A stretch of DNA of 64,000 bases. It comes from Candidatus Methanosphaera massiliense. Lineage in GTDB: Archaea > Methanobacteriota > Methanobacteria > Methanobacteriales > Methanobacteriaceae. Each line of letters begins with the position of its first letter. Position 1 is the stretch's first letter. Positions 20,026 through 28,960 of the stretch are shown one piece after another. The position numbers were made by a program, and so were the translations under genes. The DNA lies in NCBI RefSeq assembly GCF_028890305.1, contig NZ_JARBXM010000001.1, positions 560,501 to 624,500 of the forward strand. Reading direction: 5' to 3'. The notes beneath the pieces were generated by a model that saw only the letters and a program-made list of their open reading frames with translations, searched no databases and was not told the origin of the DNA.

Positions 20026-21492
20026 ATGTCAAGTGATATAATAAAAAAATTTCAACAAGCAAATCTTTTATTAAATAATAATGCATATGCAGAAATTAGA
20101 GGAAATGATGATTACGATTATTTAATAAATGAATTAATTCAATATGTAGAAGAAAATGAGAATGATCAGTATATAATAACAACCCAGACCATCAGAAATT
20201 ACCAGGAACATGAAAGACAGCGTATACACGAAGCAATAATTGAAAATCCTAAAACAAGAGAAATCAGAGCAAAACAGGAAACACCATATGAAATAGTATT
20301 AGATGTGACAAACAAGTCATATACTGATGGAGATATTCAGGATTTAAATAAATACTTTAACAGCCGATATGATAAGCTTAAAAAAATAATACAACAAAAC
20401 CCTGAATTTAAGAAAATTAATGAACTAAAAACAACCAAGACCAACATTGATAATCTTCATGCAATAGGTATAGTAAACAGTATCAACAACACAAAGAATG
20501 GTCATAAAATAGTGGAGATAGAAGATCCTACAGGTACCGGCAGTGTAATAATCCTTAAAGATAATGAGGACTTGATGAATGCTAGCCAATCATTAGTTAA
20601 GGATGAGATTATTGGTGTTAGTGGAAGTACTAATGGTAATCTTATACGAGCTGATGAAATAGTACATCCTGGTATTCAGAGAAGAAATATAGAAAAACCA
20701 ATGGATTTCTCAATAGTATTCTTATCAGATGTACATATTGGAAGTAAACAATTTGATGAACAAGCATTCAATAAATTTATCAAATGGATTAATGGTAATT
20801 ACGGTTCTGAAAAACAACAAGACCTCGCTAATGATGTAAAGTACCTTGTAATTGGTGGTGATCTTGTTGATGGTATAGGAATATATCCAAACCAGGAAAA
20901 GGAATTGAAAATCAAGGACATATACCAACAATATGAGGAAGCTGGTAGATTATTAGGTGATATAACAGATATTCCTATTATATTAAGTCCAGGTAACCAC
21001 GATGCAACAAGATTAGCAGAGCCACAACCAGCAATAACTGAAAAATATGCTAAAGACTTATGTAATCAGAAAAATATTGAAATGGTAAGTAATCCTACAG
21101 TTGTTAATCTGGATAATATTAAAGTTGAAGTATATCATGGAAGAAGCTTTGATGATATTGTAATGGCACTGAATTATAGTCATGCAGAAACTGATAAAAT
21201 TATGAAATTATTACTTGAAAAAAGACATCTTGCTCCTATTTATGGTGAAAGAACACCTCTTGCAAGTGAATTTGAGGATTATCTTGTTATTGATGAAGTT
21301 CCAGATGTATTACATACTGGTCACGTTCATATCAATTCTCATGTTAAATATAAAGGTGTTCATATGCTAAACTCAGGTACTTTCCAGAAACAGACAGAGT
21401 TCCAGAAAATATATAATATTGTACCAACTGTAGGACAAGTTCCAATACTTAGTCATGGAACTTTTCAGATGCTTGACTTCAGAAGTGATTAA
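20026..21492 (+). CDS. polB: DNA polymerase D small subunit (DP1)
   Basis: A 488-residue subunit of the archaeal replicative polymerase D. The N-terminal half is helical, followed by an OB fold (AIGIVNSINNTKNGHKIVEI) and a calcineurin-like phosphoesterase domain with all metal motifs: DVHIGSKQF, GGDLVDG, SPGNHDATR, and HTGHVHINSHV. This domain carries the 3'-5' exonuclease. An earlier GTG (20017) is possible but the ATG at 20026 gives the expected N-terminus. It lies about 3 kb from the origin; the large subunit is elsewhere. Confidence 0.95.
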   Translation: MSSDIIKKFQQANLLLNNNAYAEIRGNDDYDYLINELIQYVEENENDQYIITTQTIRNYQEHERQRIHEAIIENPKTREIRAKQETPYEIVLDVTNKSYTDGDIQDLNKYFNSRYDKLKKIIQQNPEFKKINELKTTKTNIDNLHAIGIVNSINNTKNGHKIVEIEDPTGTGSVIILKDNEDLMNASQSLVKDEIIGVSGSTNGNLIRADEIVHPGIQRRNIEKPMDFSIVFLSDVHIGSKQFDEQAFNKFIKWINGNYGSEKQQDLANDVKYLVIGGDLVDGIGIYPNQEKELKIKDIYQQYEEAGRLLGDITDIPIILSPGNHDATRLAEPQPAITEKYAKDLCNQKNIEMVSNPTVVNLDNIKVEVYHGRSFDDIVMALNYSHAETDKIMKLLLEKRHLAPIYGERTPLASEFEDYLVIDEVPDVLHTGHVHINSHVKYKGVHMLNSGTFQKQTEFQKIYNIVPTVGQVPILSHGTFQMLDFRSD

Positions 21493-21517
21493 TTAAGTAG
21501 AATAAGGAGTTTTTATT

Positions 21518-22099
21518 ATGATGAATAATAATATAATAGATAAAATAGTTAAAACAGCACATCATTTATATGATTTAGGGATGGTTATTGGTAAATCAGG
21601 AAATATTAGTATAATTGATGATGAAGGTGAATATGTTTACATCACAGCATCTGGTACTGACTTTAAAAGTCTTGTATATGAAGATATCTTGAAAGTTAAA
21701 ATTGATGACTTAACATATACTTCAACTGATAACAGGGTTCCTTCAATGGAAACTAATCTTCACATAGGTGTTTATAAAAATAGGCCTGATGTAAAAAGTG
21801 TGGTTCATGTACATTCACCTTATGCTACTGGATTTGCATTTAGTAAAAGACATTTATATCAACAGGAGGGCTTTGGCGAAATCACTAGCGAATATATTGC
21901 TGAAGTTGACTATTATCCGCCAGGTAGTAAAAAATTAGCTAAGCATAGTAGTGATGCTCTTAAAAAAGAAGATGCTGTATTATTAAAAAATCATGGGGTT
22001 ATTAGTGTTGGTAAAAATATTGAAGAAGCTACACTTCTATGTGAATATATAGAAGGTATAGCTAAAACACAATATATTACACATGTACTTAATCTTTAA
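21518..22099 (+). CDS. Class II aldolase (fuculose-1-phosphate aldolase family)
   Basis: A 193-residue zinc aldolase. Glu78 and the zinc histidines in HVHSPYATG (H97, H99) and KNHGVIS are present, with SGNISI near the N-terminus binding phosphate. In methanogens a homologue has been linked to making lactaldehyde for coenzyme F420; that role is inferred here. AAGGAG (21504-21509) precedes the ATG, and a second ATG follows directly. The 3' end overlaps the convergent UPF0147 gene by 11 bases. It may share a transcript with polB, 25 bases upstream. Confidence 0.88.
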   Translation: MMNNNIIDKIVKTAHHLYDLGMVIGKSGNISIIDDEGEYVYITASGTDFKSLVYEDILKVKIDDLTYTSTDNRVPSMETNLHIGVYKNRPDVKSVVHVHSPYATGFAFSKRHLYQQEGFGEITSEYIAEVDYYPPGSKKLAKHSSDALKKEDAVLLKNHGVISVGKNIEEATLLCEYIEGIAKTQYITHVLNL

Positions 22100-22355
22100 C
22101 TGCTTCTAATTCACTTAGAATGTTCCAAACAAGAATTCTTGCATGAATTGGTATGTTTGGATCATTACTTATATCATCTAATATTGATATAACAGTACTT
22201 GCCTTTATTGTTGGCTCTTCATCTTTAGCTAAAAGATTTGTTGAATCTTCTGCTGCTTTTCTTATATTACGTGGTACACTATTGTCATTGATTATTTGTG
22301 ATAATATTTCAGTACAATTTTCAAATATTTCATCGTTACTCATTATATCATTCAT
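22089..22355 (-). CDS. UPF0147 family protein
   Basis: An 88-residue all-helical protein with the conserved stretches [15 protein letters not shown] and [16 protein letters not shown], which identify the archaeal UPF0147 family. GGGGAGTG lies seven bases ahead of the ATG. The family is widespread in euryarchaea; its function is not known. The end overlaps the convergent aldolase gene by 11 bases. Confidence 0.85.
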   Translation of the reverse strand: MNDIMSNDEIFENCTEILSQIINDNSVPRNIRKAAEDSTNLLAKDEEPTIKASTVISILDDISNDPNIPIHARILVWNILSELEAVKD

Positions 22356-22683
22356 AATTACACTCCCCTATTACAGTATATTATATAATTTATTTTTTAT
22401 TAAATAAAACATGTAATGTAAAATTATCTTGTTATTATTAACAAAAATTACTGAGTATTTCTATTTTTTTATTCTTTGATTGATTATTAATATGCATAAA
22501 TTAAATTTTTTTATATTATTATATTTATGGTAGTTATAATATATAAAAACAAGTGTTATGAACATTTTTGAGGGATAAATAGAATAAAAAATTTATTGTA
22601 GTGAAAATATGGAAAAAGAATGATTTCAAGTGATAATTAAAAATAAATGTTAAAAAGAAAAAGATATGTTTCTAGTGCAAAAG
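22356..22683. other. Gene-free AT-rich intergenic stretch
   Basis: About 330 bases between the UPF0147 promoter side and the 3' end of cbiG with no supportable gene. It holds a partial origin-box core, TTTCAAGTG (22624-22632), and oligo-T runs near 22460; nothing else is evident. Confidence 0.45.
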
Positions 22684-23676
22684 TTAGTTATTATTAACTG
22701 AAACAGCAATAGTAACACCATTATATGCAGTTTTTTTAAAGATTAACTCTGAATTATCACCATTAACTATCAAACATGCTGGTTCACAAACTCCTTTCAC
22801 TCCAAATTGTTTCATAACAAAATCAGACTTTGAAATATCATTATTTTCATAATTCTTAATATCAGACATTTCAACTATTTCCAATATCTTATCATATTTA
22901 GACATTACATCCAATATTCCTTGTTCTTTAGCTTTAACATCAGCAGTGGCAAATAAGTCAATTCTATCAACAGGTACTTCTAATATTTTACAGGCTTCAA
23001 GTACAGCATGTTCAACTTTACTAGTAGCTATATTCTTCCTAGCACCTATGCCCATAACTAATCTTCTTGGCTTTAATATAACTTTGTGACCATCAATTTC
23101 TGAAACAATCATTTCAAGTGTATTATCTATATGAATATTATAGGAATATCTAACTGAATCAGTTAATATAAATGAAAATTTAGAAGGTAAATAAAGTTCC
23201 ACTTTTCTATCATCAACTAATGCTCTGTTAATAAATTTAATATTACCAGTATTTTCTAAATTACAATAATAATGCTTTGCTATTGAATCAATACCTATTT
23301 TATTATTTATATCAGTTGAAGTAGTTATAACAGGAGTAGCATCAATAATATCAGCTATTTTATGTGTTAAATTATTAGCTCCGCCAAAATGTCCACTAAG
23401 TAAGCTTATTACAAAATTACCATTATCATCAACTAATAAAATTGCCGGATCAGATAACTTAGAATTAACGTAGGGAGCTATGGACCTGATCATAATACCA
23501 GATGCCATAATACCAATAATACAATCATATTCATTGAAAATATTTTTTATTGTTTTTTTAACATTTTTATGATATTGCTGAACATGAAGTATTAATGGAT
23601 TATTTTTAAGATTAGAATATAATTTGTCTGAAATTAATTGTCCTTGTTCTGTTATAGAAATTATTGCTATTTTCAT
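22684..23676 (-). CDS. cbiG: Cobalt-precorrin-5A hydrolase
   Basis: A 330-residue CbiG that opens the delta-lactone and releases acetaldehyde in anaerobic B12 synthesis. The N-terminal domain shows GIMASGIMIRSIAPYV and LLSGHFGGANNLTHKIA; the C-terminal domain starts around LVMGIGARKN and ends with GVCEPACLI, all in family order. ATG 23676 is preferred over an upstream GTG (23685). It follows cbiB with a 20-base gap on the same strand, so the two probably form an operon. Confidence 0.94.
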   Translation of the reverse strand: MKIAIISITEQGQLISDKLYSNLKNNPLILHVQQYHKNVKKTIKNIFNEYDCIIGIMASGIMIRSIAPYVNSKLSDPAILLVDDNGNFVISLLSGHFGGANNLTHKIADIIDATPVITTSTDINNKIGIDSIAKHYYCNLENTGNIKFINRALVDDRKVELYLPSKFSFILTDSVRYSYNIHIDNTLEMIVSEIDGHKVILKPRRLVMGIGARKNIATSKVEHAVLEACKILEVPVDRIDLFATADVKAKEQGILDVMSKYDKILEIVEMSDIKNYENNDISKSDFVMKQFGVKGVCEPACLIVNGDNSELIFKKTAYNGVTIAVSVNNN

Positions 23677-23696
23677 ATTTAACACGCCAATTTATT

Positions 23697-24656
23697 TTAT
23701 AATAATAACATTGCTATTATAAAGTAAACTAAAAGAATTGTTACGATAAATAGTATTGATGTTACTTTAGTAAGTTTAATTGATTCGGTTATTTTATCAC
23801 TTGTTAACTCGGTTGTTCCATAGCCTAGCTGATATACTCCTTCTTTAGTTAAGGTTATATTTAGTGCTCCTGCTGCTGCAGACATTGTGTAACCACTATT
23901 TGGACTTGGTGTTTTCAATGCAAATTCTTTCATCACATGATATGATTGTTTGTAATCATAGCGTAGTATGTATGCTGATAGTATCATATAATATCCTGCT
24001 ATTCTTGCAGGTATATAATTTAGTATATCATCGAGTTTTGCAGGATAACAACCCACATCTATTAATTCTTTTGTCTTGTAGCCTAACATTGCATCCATTG
24101 TATTACATACCCTGTATATTACAGCACAGGGTATTGCTATGATCATTCCGAAGGGTATGCTTATTATTGTTGTGTAAAATAATGGTGATATTATACTGTC
24201 AGTTATGTTTTCAGTTAGTGTTTCTATTGCTGCTGATGTTATTCTTGATTCTGTTAGTTCCTGTGTATCTCGGCTTACTAGATAGGACATTGATTGTCTT
24301 GCCTTGTCAATATCTTCATTTAAATCTTTTTGAATGTCTTTAACAGATTTTATTAGGAAATTGATTGAGAATGTTGTTGATAATATGATAGATGCTATTA
24401 TTACATATAACCAGTTGTTGAGGTATGCTGTGATTAATAATAATATTAATGTTATTATTGAAAATGTGAAGTTTGTTGCTAGGATTATTAATAGTCCTGA
24501 TGTTTTTGTAGCCGGCAGGTAATTTTTTAGTTTTGAAATAAAATGTCCCATATATATTACTGGATGTATTTTATCAGGTACCTCTCCTATTAATAAATCA
24601 ATAAGTACGGCTAGACCTAGTATTGAAATTGAGTAAATTAAACTTTCATATATCAT
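23697..24656 (-). CDS. cbiB: Adenosylcobinamide-phosphate synthase
   Basis: A 319-residue integral membrane protein with at least five hydrophobic helices that attaches aminopropanol (phosphate) to adenosylcobyric acid. DLLIGEVPDKIHPVIYMGH at the N-terminus, SYLVSRDTQELTES and CNTMDAMLGYK are family motifs. It is the first gene of the cbiB-cbiG pair and its promoter lies next to the origin boxes, which begin only 35 bases upstream. Confidence 0.93.
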   Translation of the reverse strand: MIYESLIYSISILGLAVLIDLLIGEVPDKIHPVIYMGHFISKLKNYLPATKTSGLLIILATNFTFSIITLILLLITAYLNNWLYVIIASIILSTTFSINFLIKSVKDIQKDLNEDIDKARQSMSYLVSRDTQELTESRITSAAIETLTENITDSIISPLFYTTIISIPFGMIIAIPCAVIYRVCNTMDAMLGYKTKELIDVGCYPAKLDDILNYIPARIAGYYMILSAYILRYDYKQSYHVMKEFALKTPSPNSGYTMSAAAGALNITLTKEGVYQLGYGTTELTSDKITESIKLTKVTSILFIVTILLVYFIIAMLLL

Positions 24657-24690
24657 TATTATTATATTATATTAAAGTTGTATATAATAG

Positions 24691-24918
24691 ACGTGTATTT
24701 CAAGTGTAAATATTTGTTTTTCCTATCAAAACAAATAGTGAGACGTACATTGCAAGTGTAATGTTTTTTTCATAGCAAAAATTTTCAAATAGTGAGAGGT
24801 ATTTTTCAAGTGTAAAATTTTTTTGTACCTAACGCAAAAAGTTAAGACGTTTATTTCAAGTGTAATTTTTTCTGAATAAAAAATTTTGAAAAAAATAAAA
24901 TTAAATTTCAAGTGTAAA
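24691..24918 (+). repeat. Left cluster of origin recognition boxes (five copies)
   Basis: Cores at 24698-24710, 24750-24762 (one mismatch), 24804-24816, 24854-24866 and 24906-24918, spaced about 50 bases apart. The first four carry an upstream extension related to GTGAGACGTA, which is most complete in the second copy; the fifth has only the core. All read TTTCAAGTGTAA on the plus strand. The near-constant spacing (52, 54, 50, 52 bases) suggests a regular arrangement of Cdc6/Orc1 molecules. Confidence 0.9.
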
Positions 24919-25271
24919 AATTTTTGAAAAATATTTTTAAAAGTATTACTATAATACTTATAAGTATTTTTATATTACTTTTTTATTAAATTTTTAAATT
25001 AAATTAAATTAAATTAAATAATAAAATAATAAATAATAATAAATAGAATAATAAAATAATAATAAATAATAAAATAAATAATAAATAAATAATAATTAAT
25101 AAAATAAATAGAAAAATAAATAAAAATAATAAATATTATATAATAAAAATTATTAATTTTCTTTTTTATTAATAAAAAAGAATTATTTAACTTTATTTTT
25201 AGCTAAAAACCATTTTTAAACATTTTTATTTTTCACTTTTTGCGGAATTTTAGTGGGGGGTACCTTTTTAA

Positions 25272-25388
25272 TATACACTTGAAATATACGTCTCACTCTC
25301 TAAACCTTTTTATAGTATAAATTAGAAATAAAATATTATTAATTTTTCACTTGAATTTCTAATATTACATTTAAAATTATACTTGAAA
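25272..25388 (-). repeat. Right cluster of origin recognition boxes (three copies)
   Basis: Inverted copies: a full one at 25272-25296 with core TACACTTGAAA plus the ATACGTCTCACT extension, a degenerate one near 25345-25359 and TTATACTTGAAA at 25377-25388. The last is only 25 bases from the cdc6 start codon, so the initiator may also regulate its own gene. Confidence 0.85.
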
Positions 25389-25413
25389 TTAAACTACATA
25401 ACCAGGCGATTAT

Positions 25414-26568
25414 ATGACAAACATTTTTGAAGATTTAAATGACAGAAAAACAATATTCAAATCTAAACAATATTTAGATCATCGTTTTATTCCAGAAACA
25501 CTGCCACACAGAGATGAAAAAATTAAATCAATTGCAAACTATTGGGTTGAAGCATTACAAAAAAACACACCACCTGACATAACTATCTATGGTAAAACAG
25601 GAACTGGTAAAACAGCAGTAACCCTATACGCTAAAAAACAGTTAGAAGAAGTAGCATCAAAACGAAATTTAAACATCAGAATCGAATACATAAGATGCAC
25701 TGATTACAATACAGAATATCAGATACTAGCAAGATTATGTCAACAATTAGGAAAACCAGTACCGTACAGAGGATGGACCAAAGCAGAAGTAGTCAACACA
25801 TTTAGAAATTTATTTAAAAAGAATATATTAGGTGAAGATTTAATACTAATCGTAATATTAGACGAACTTGATGTTATACTCAAAAATGATGGAGACAGTA
25901 TTTTATATACATTAACTCGAACTGATAATGTATCTATAACATCCATAAGTAACTATGTTGACTTCAAAAGTTTTATTAAACCAAAAGTAAAAAGTAGTTT
26001 AAGAGACCGGGAAATTGTATTTCCTCCATACAATGCACAGCAACTAATAGATATTCTTAAAGAAAGATCACAACTATCCTTCAAAGAAGGAACAATAGCT
26101 GATCCAGTAATACCTTTATGTTCAGCATTAGCAGCAAAAGAAGAAGGAGATGCAAGATATGCTCTTGATTTATTAAAAACTTCAGGTGAAATAGCAGATG
26201 AAAAAGGGGCAGATGTTGTAGAAGAAAGCTTTGTTATAGAAGCTAAAGATCGTATAGAACACAATAAAATTATTGATGTTGTAATGACTTTACCTATTCA
26301 ACAACAAAGAGTATTACAAGCTATAACATATCTTACAAATAAAAAAGAAGAAATCACATCTGGAAGATTATACGAAATATATGAGGACTTAGCTAAAAAT
26401 GATAAAGTATCATATCGTAGAATCTTCGATTTTATCAATGAATTAGAAATGCTTGGTTTAATTTCCGCAAATACAATATCTCGTGGTAGAGGAAAAGGAA
26501 GAACAAATATCATCACATTACAATGTGATCCAGAATTAATTGAAAAAGCATTAGTATTTAAAGATTAA
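25414..26568 (+). CDS. cdc6: Cdc6/Orc1 replication initiator
   Basis: A 384-residue AAA+ ATPase that binds origin boxes and loads the MCM helicase. Walker A is GKTGTGKT (G60-T67), Walker B is VILDELD (D150, E151), sensor 1 follows, and the C-terminal third is a winged helix ([16 protein letters not shown], then [20 protein letters not shown]). It lies immediately beside the origin, as the origin-linked Cdc6-1 does in most archaea. Boxes on both sides of the gene suggest autoregulation. Confidence 0.96.
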   Translation: MTNIFEDLNDRKTIFKSKQYLDHRFIPETLPHRDEKIKSIANYWVEALQKNTPPDITIYGKTGTGKTAVTLYAKKQLEEVASKRNLNIRIEYIRCTDYNTEYQILARLCQQLGKPVPYRGWTKAEVVNTFRNLFKKNILGEDLILIVILDELDVILKNDGDSILYTLTRTDNVSITSISNYVDFKSFIKPKVKSSLRDREIVFPPYNAQQLIDILKERSQLSFKEGTIADPVIPLCSALAAKEEGDARYALDLLKTSGEIADEKGADVVEESFVIEAKDRIEHNKIIDVVMTLPIQQQRVLQAITYLTNKKEEITSGRLYEIYEDLAKNDKVSYRRIFDFINELEMLGLISANTISRGRGKGRTNIITLQCDPELIEKALVFKD

Positions 26569-26701
26569 ACTCTTTTTCAATTTCTTATTTTTTTCTAATT
26601 GTTTAATTTACAGTTATAATTAATCTTTTTTTATGAAAATAGCAGTTAATATTTTAGAATTTCTATTAAAATTTATATTTTTTAATATTGAAAAAATGAA
26701 C

Positions 26702-26730
26702 TTTACACTTGAAAATAATCTCAAGTGTAT
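26702..26730. repeat. Inverted pair of origin-box cores after cdc6
   Basis: TTTACACTTGAAA (26702-26714) is followed six bases later by TCAAGTGTAT (26721-26730), forming a head-to-head pair 130 bases past the cdc6 stop. The pair may extend the origin or bind Cdc6/Orc1 for another purpose. Confidence 0.75.
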
Positions 26731-26801
26731 AAAAAAAAATAATAATTTATATAAATTGGTATTTATACTTGTAATACAACTTTACAGAAAATAATCGTAT
26801 C

Positions 26802-27122
26802 TTATTCTGATTTTATCATAGATAGTATCATTTTAAATCTTTCAGCTGCATGTAATGCATGTGGAGCATTTGCTGGCATTATAATCATATCACCCTTTTC
26901 AAGTGTATATAATTTTTTGTTTAATGTTAATTCTAGTTTTCCATCTATTATTTGAATCATTGCATCGTATGGAGCTGCATGTTCGGATAATCCTTCTCCT
27001 TTATCAAATGCAAATACTGTTATTGTTCCTGTTTCTTTTTTTACTAATTCTTTACTTACAACAGAATTTTCCTGATATTCTACTAATTTATCTATTTGAT
27101 ATATTGTTGATTTTTCAGTCAT
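26802..27122 (-). CDS. Cupin-domain protein
   Basis: A 106-residue single cupin barrel. Motif 1 is degenerate (GEGLSEHAAPYDAMIQIIDG) and motif 2 reads LEKGDMIIMPANAPHALHA. Small proteins of this kind bind a metal and are often annotated as mannose-6-phosphate isomerase-like, but no substrate can be assigned. It stands alone between the origin region and pyrB. An origin-box-like core (26897-26909) falls inside it by coincidence or otherwise. Confidence 0.85.
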   Translation of the reverse strand: MTEKSTIYQIDKLVEYQENSVVSKELVKKETGTITVFAFDKGEGLSEHAAPYDAMIQIIDGKLELTLNKKLYTLEKGDMIIMPANAPHALHAAERFKMILSMIKSE

Positions 27123-27215
27123 ATTTATTCCTATCCTTTTGATTTTTCTATTTAACTTCTATATTAGCCTTGTTTATATAATAATTTGTAACTTAAATAG
27201 TTAATTAGAAACATC

Positions 27216-28130
27216 TTATTTTATTATGGAATCAAGTAATGCCATTCTAATTGGAACACCATAAAATGCTTGTTTAAAGTACATAGCATTATCTAGTTTA
27301 TCAACATCAAATGATATTTCATCAACCCTGGGAAGTGGATGCATAACTATGACATCAGAATTCTCCAAATCTTTTCCCTTTAATGCATATTGACCTTTAA
27401 CTTTCAAGTATTCCTGTGGATCAGGGAATCTTTCCTTCTGTATTCTAGTCATATAAACAACATCAACATCACTTATATTATCAGCTAAAGAACTTTTAAT
27501 ACTGAATTTACAATTAATCTTCTCCAAATCTTTAAGAATCTCCGGAGGCATCTGTAATTCATTAGGTGATATAAACACTATCTCAGCATTAAACATTGCA
27601 AGAGCATATACAAGACTATGAACAGTACGTCCATATTTCAAATCTCCAACAATAGCAATTTTAATATTATTAATATTATCTAATGTTCTTCTCATAGTAT
27701 AAAGATCAAGTAATGTTTGTGTAGGATGTTGTCCTGCTCCATCTCCAGCATTAATAACAGGAACATCAACCTTGTTAGATATGAATCTTGCAGCTCCTTC
27801 CATATCATGTCTTAAAACAATAGCATCAGTATATTGGGATATAATCTGTGCAGTATCATATAATACTTCACCTTTCTGTATACTTGTTCCCTGTTTCTGG
27901 TTAAATCCTATTACATCTCCACCTAATCGTTTCATTGCAGTTTCAAATGATAATCTTGTACGAGTTGATGGTTCATAGAACATTACTCCTAATAATTTAC
28001 CATCCTTTTTATGACATACTTTCTCTGATTTAGCAATTGGCTCCATGTCTTCAGCAAGATCTAATATGTATTCAACATCACTTTTCTTAAAATCTCTGAT
28101 AGAAATTATATTTTCTAAATTAAAACTCAT
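27216..28130 (-). CDS. pyrB: Aspartate carbamoyltransferase catalytic subunit
   Basis: A 304-residue catalytic chain for the first committed step of pyrimidine synthesis. The carbamoyl phosphate loop STRTR (S55-R59), [24 protein letters not shown] and HPLPRVDEI are all present, distinguishing it from ornithine carbamoyltransferase, which has HCLP. The regulatory subunit pyrI is not adjacent. It precedes the cupin on the same strand by about 93 bases. Confidence 0.96.
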   Translation of the reverse strand: MSFNLENIISIRDFKKSDVEYILDLAEDMEPIAKSEKVCHKKDGKLLGVMFYEPSTRTRLSFETAMKRLGGDVIGFNQKQGTSIQKGEVLYDTAQIISQYTDAIVLRHDMEGAARFISNKVDVPVINAGDGAGQHPTQTLLDLYTMRRTLDNINNIKIAIVGDLKYGRTVHSLVYALAMFNAEIVFISPNELQMPPEILKDLEKINCKFSIKSSLADNISDVDVVYMTRIQKERFPDPQEYLKVKGQYALKGKDLENSDVIVMHPLPRVDEISFDVDKLDNAMYFKQAFYGVPIRMALLDSIIK

Positions 28131-28170
28131 AATACTTCAACTCTTTATTAATCCACTTCTTATTTTTTCA

Positions 28171-28905
28171 TTATAGCTTTCTTGCAAATGTAATATATCC
28201 TGTATGTCCTGCCATTCTACTATTAGGCCTTGTTTTATTATTTTTTATTTCTAATTCTCTAACATTACCCTCTCTTATTCTGATATTTTTAAATTTATTC
28301 TTCTGTAATTCTCTTGTTACTACTTGAAACTGTTCGACATAAGGAGTATACACTGCTATAAATCCACCAGTCTTAAGTATCCTATAAGAATCTTCAATTA
28401 CATCTCCTGGTCTTGGAAGATCTAAAAATACTAAATCAACTGAATTATCTTCTTCTAAAAATCCTTCAGTAACATCTCTGTTATGTAATGTTATATTATT
28501 AAAATCAGTACCTTCAATGTTTTCTTTTATAATTTCTACAAAGTCTTCTCTTATCTCATAACTAGTAACATGTCCTTCTGGTCCTACAATGTTAGCAAAG
28601 AATAGTAGACTACTACCAGCACCTGTACCTGATTCTACAATTTTACTACCATAGCCTACTCCTGTAAATCCAATTATTAATCCAAGATCCTGGGGTAGTA
28701 ATATTGAGCATTTTCTTTTCATTAATTCGATATAATCATTAATATTAGGTTCTATAACAGTATACTTTTTACCCATATGTGTTTCTAGTACATCACCTAC
28801 TTTAGCATTTTTAATATCTTCTTCAGGTATTACTCCCTTTTCTGAATGAAATTCTTTATCATGTACTACGTATTTCCTGTTTTTTCTGTCTACTATTATC
28901 TTCAT
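28171..28905 (-). CDS. trmI: tRNA (adenine-N1)-methyltransferase, TrmI/Gcd14 family
   Basis: A 244-residue SAM-dependent methyltransferase. The N-terminal beta domain (MKIIVDRKNRKYVVH, THMGKKYTVIEP) is followed by the Rossmann core with VESGTGAGSSLLFFANIVG (SAM loop) and VFLDLPRPG. This order is that of archaeal TrmI, which makes m1A at positions 57/58 of tRNA. Length fits. It lies 40 bases upstream of pyrB on the same strand. Confidence 0.92.
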   Translation of the reverse strand: MKIIVDRKNRKYVVHDKEFHSEKGVIPEEDIKNAKVGDVLETHMGKKYTVIEPNINDYIELMKRKCSILLPQDLGLIIGFTGVGYGSKIVESGTGAGSSLLFFANIVGPEGHVTSYEIREDFVEIIKENIEGTDFNNITLHNRDVTEGFLEEDNSVDLVFLDLPRPGDVIEDSYRILKTGGFIAVYTPYVEQFQVVTRELQKNKFKNIRIREGNVRELEIKNNKTRPNSRMAGHTGYITFARKL

Positions 28906-28960
28906 ATTTTATCCCTTGTATATTATATAGGCTTTGTAGAGTTATTATTTTTTATTGAAT

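Larger units (their letters stand above)
24690..25393. other. Replication origin (oriC)
   Basis: A gene-free 0.7-kb stretch beside cdc6/orc1. Five boxes of TTTCAAGTGTAA(A/T) type point one way at 24691-24918, three boxes point the other way at 25272-25388, and between them lies an extremely AT-rich region (about 24960-25200; 24985-25160 has almost no G or C) suited to unwinding. A G run (25255-25260) sits just inside the right boxes. Inverted origin boxes flanking an AT-rich duplex-unwinding element next to cdc6 is the standard archaeal oriC plan, and the core resembles the mini-origin boxes of Methanothermobacter. Confidence 0.9.

Noticed and set aside
24985-25160. AT-only tract as a coding or satellite repeat
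   Set aside because: It has no fixed repeat unit and its position between inverted origin boxes fits a duplex-unwinding element.
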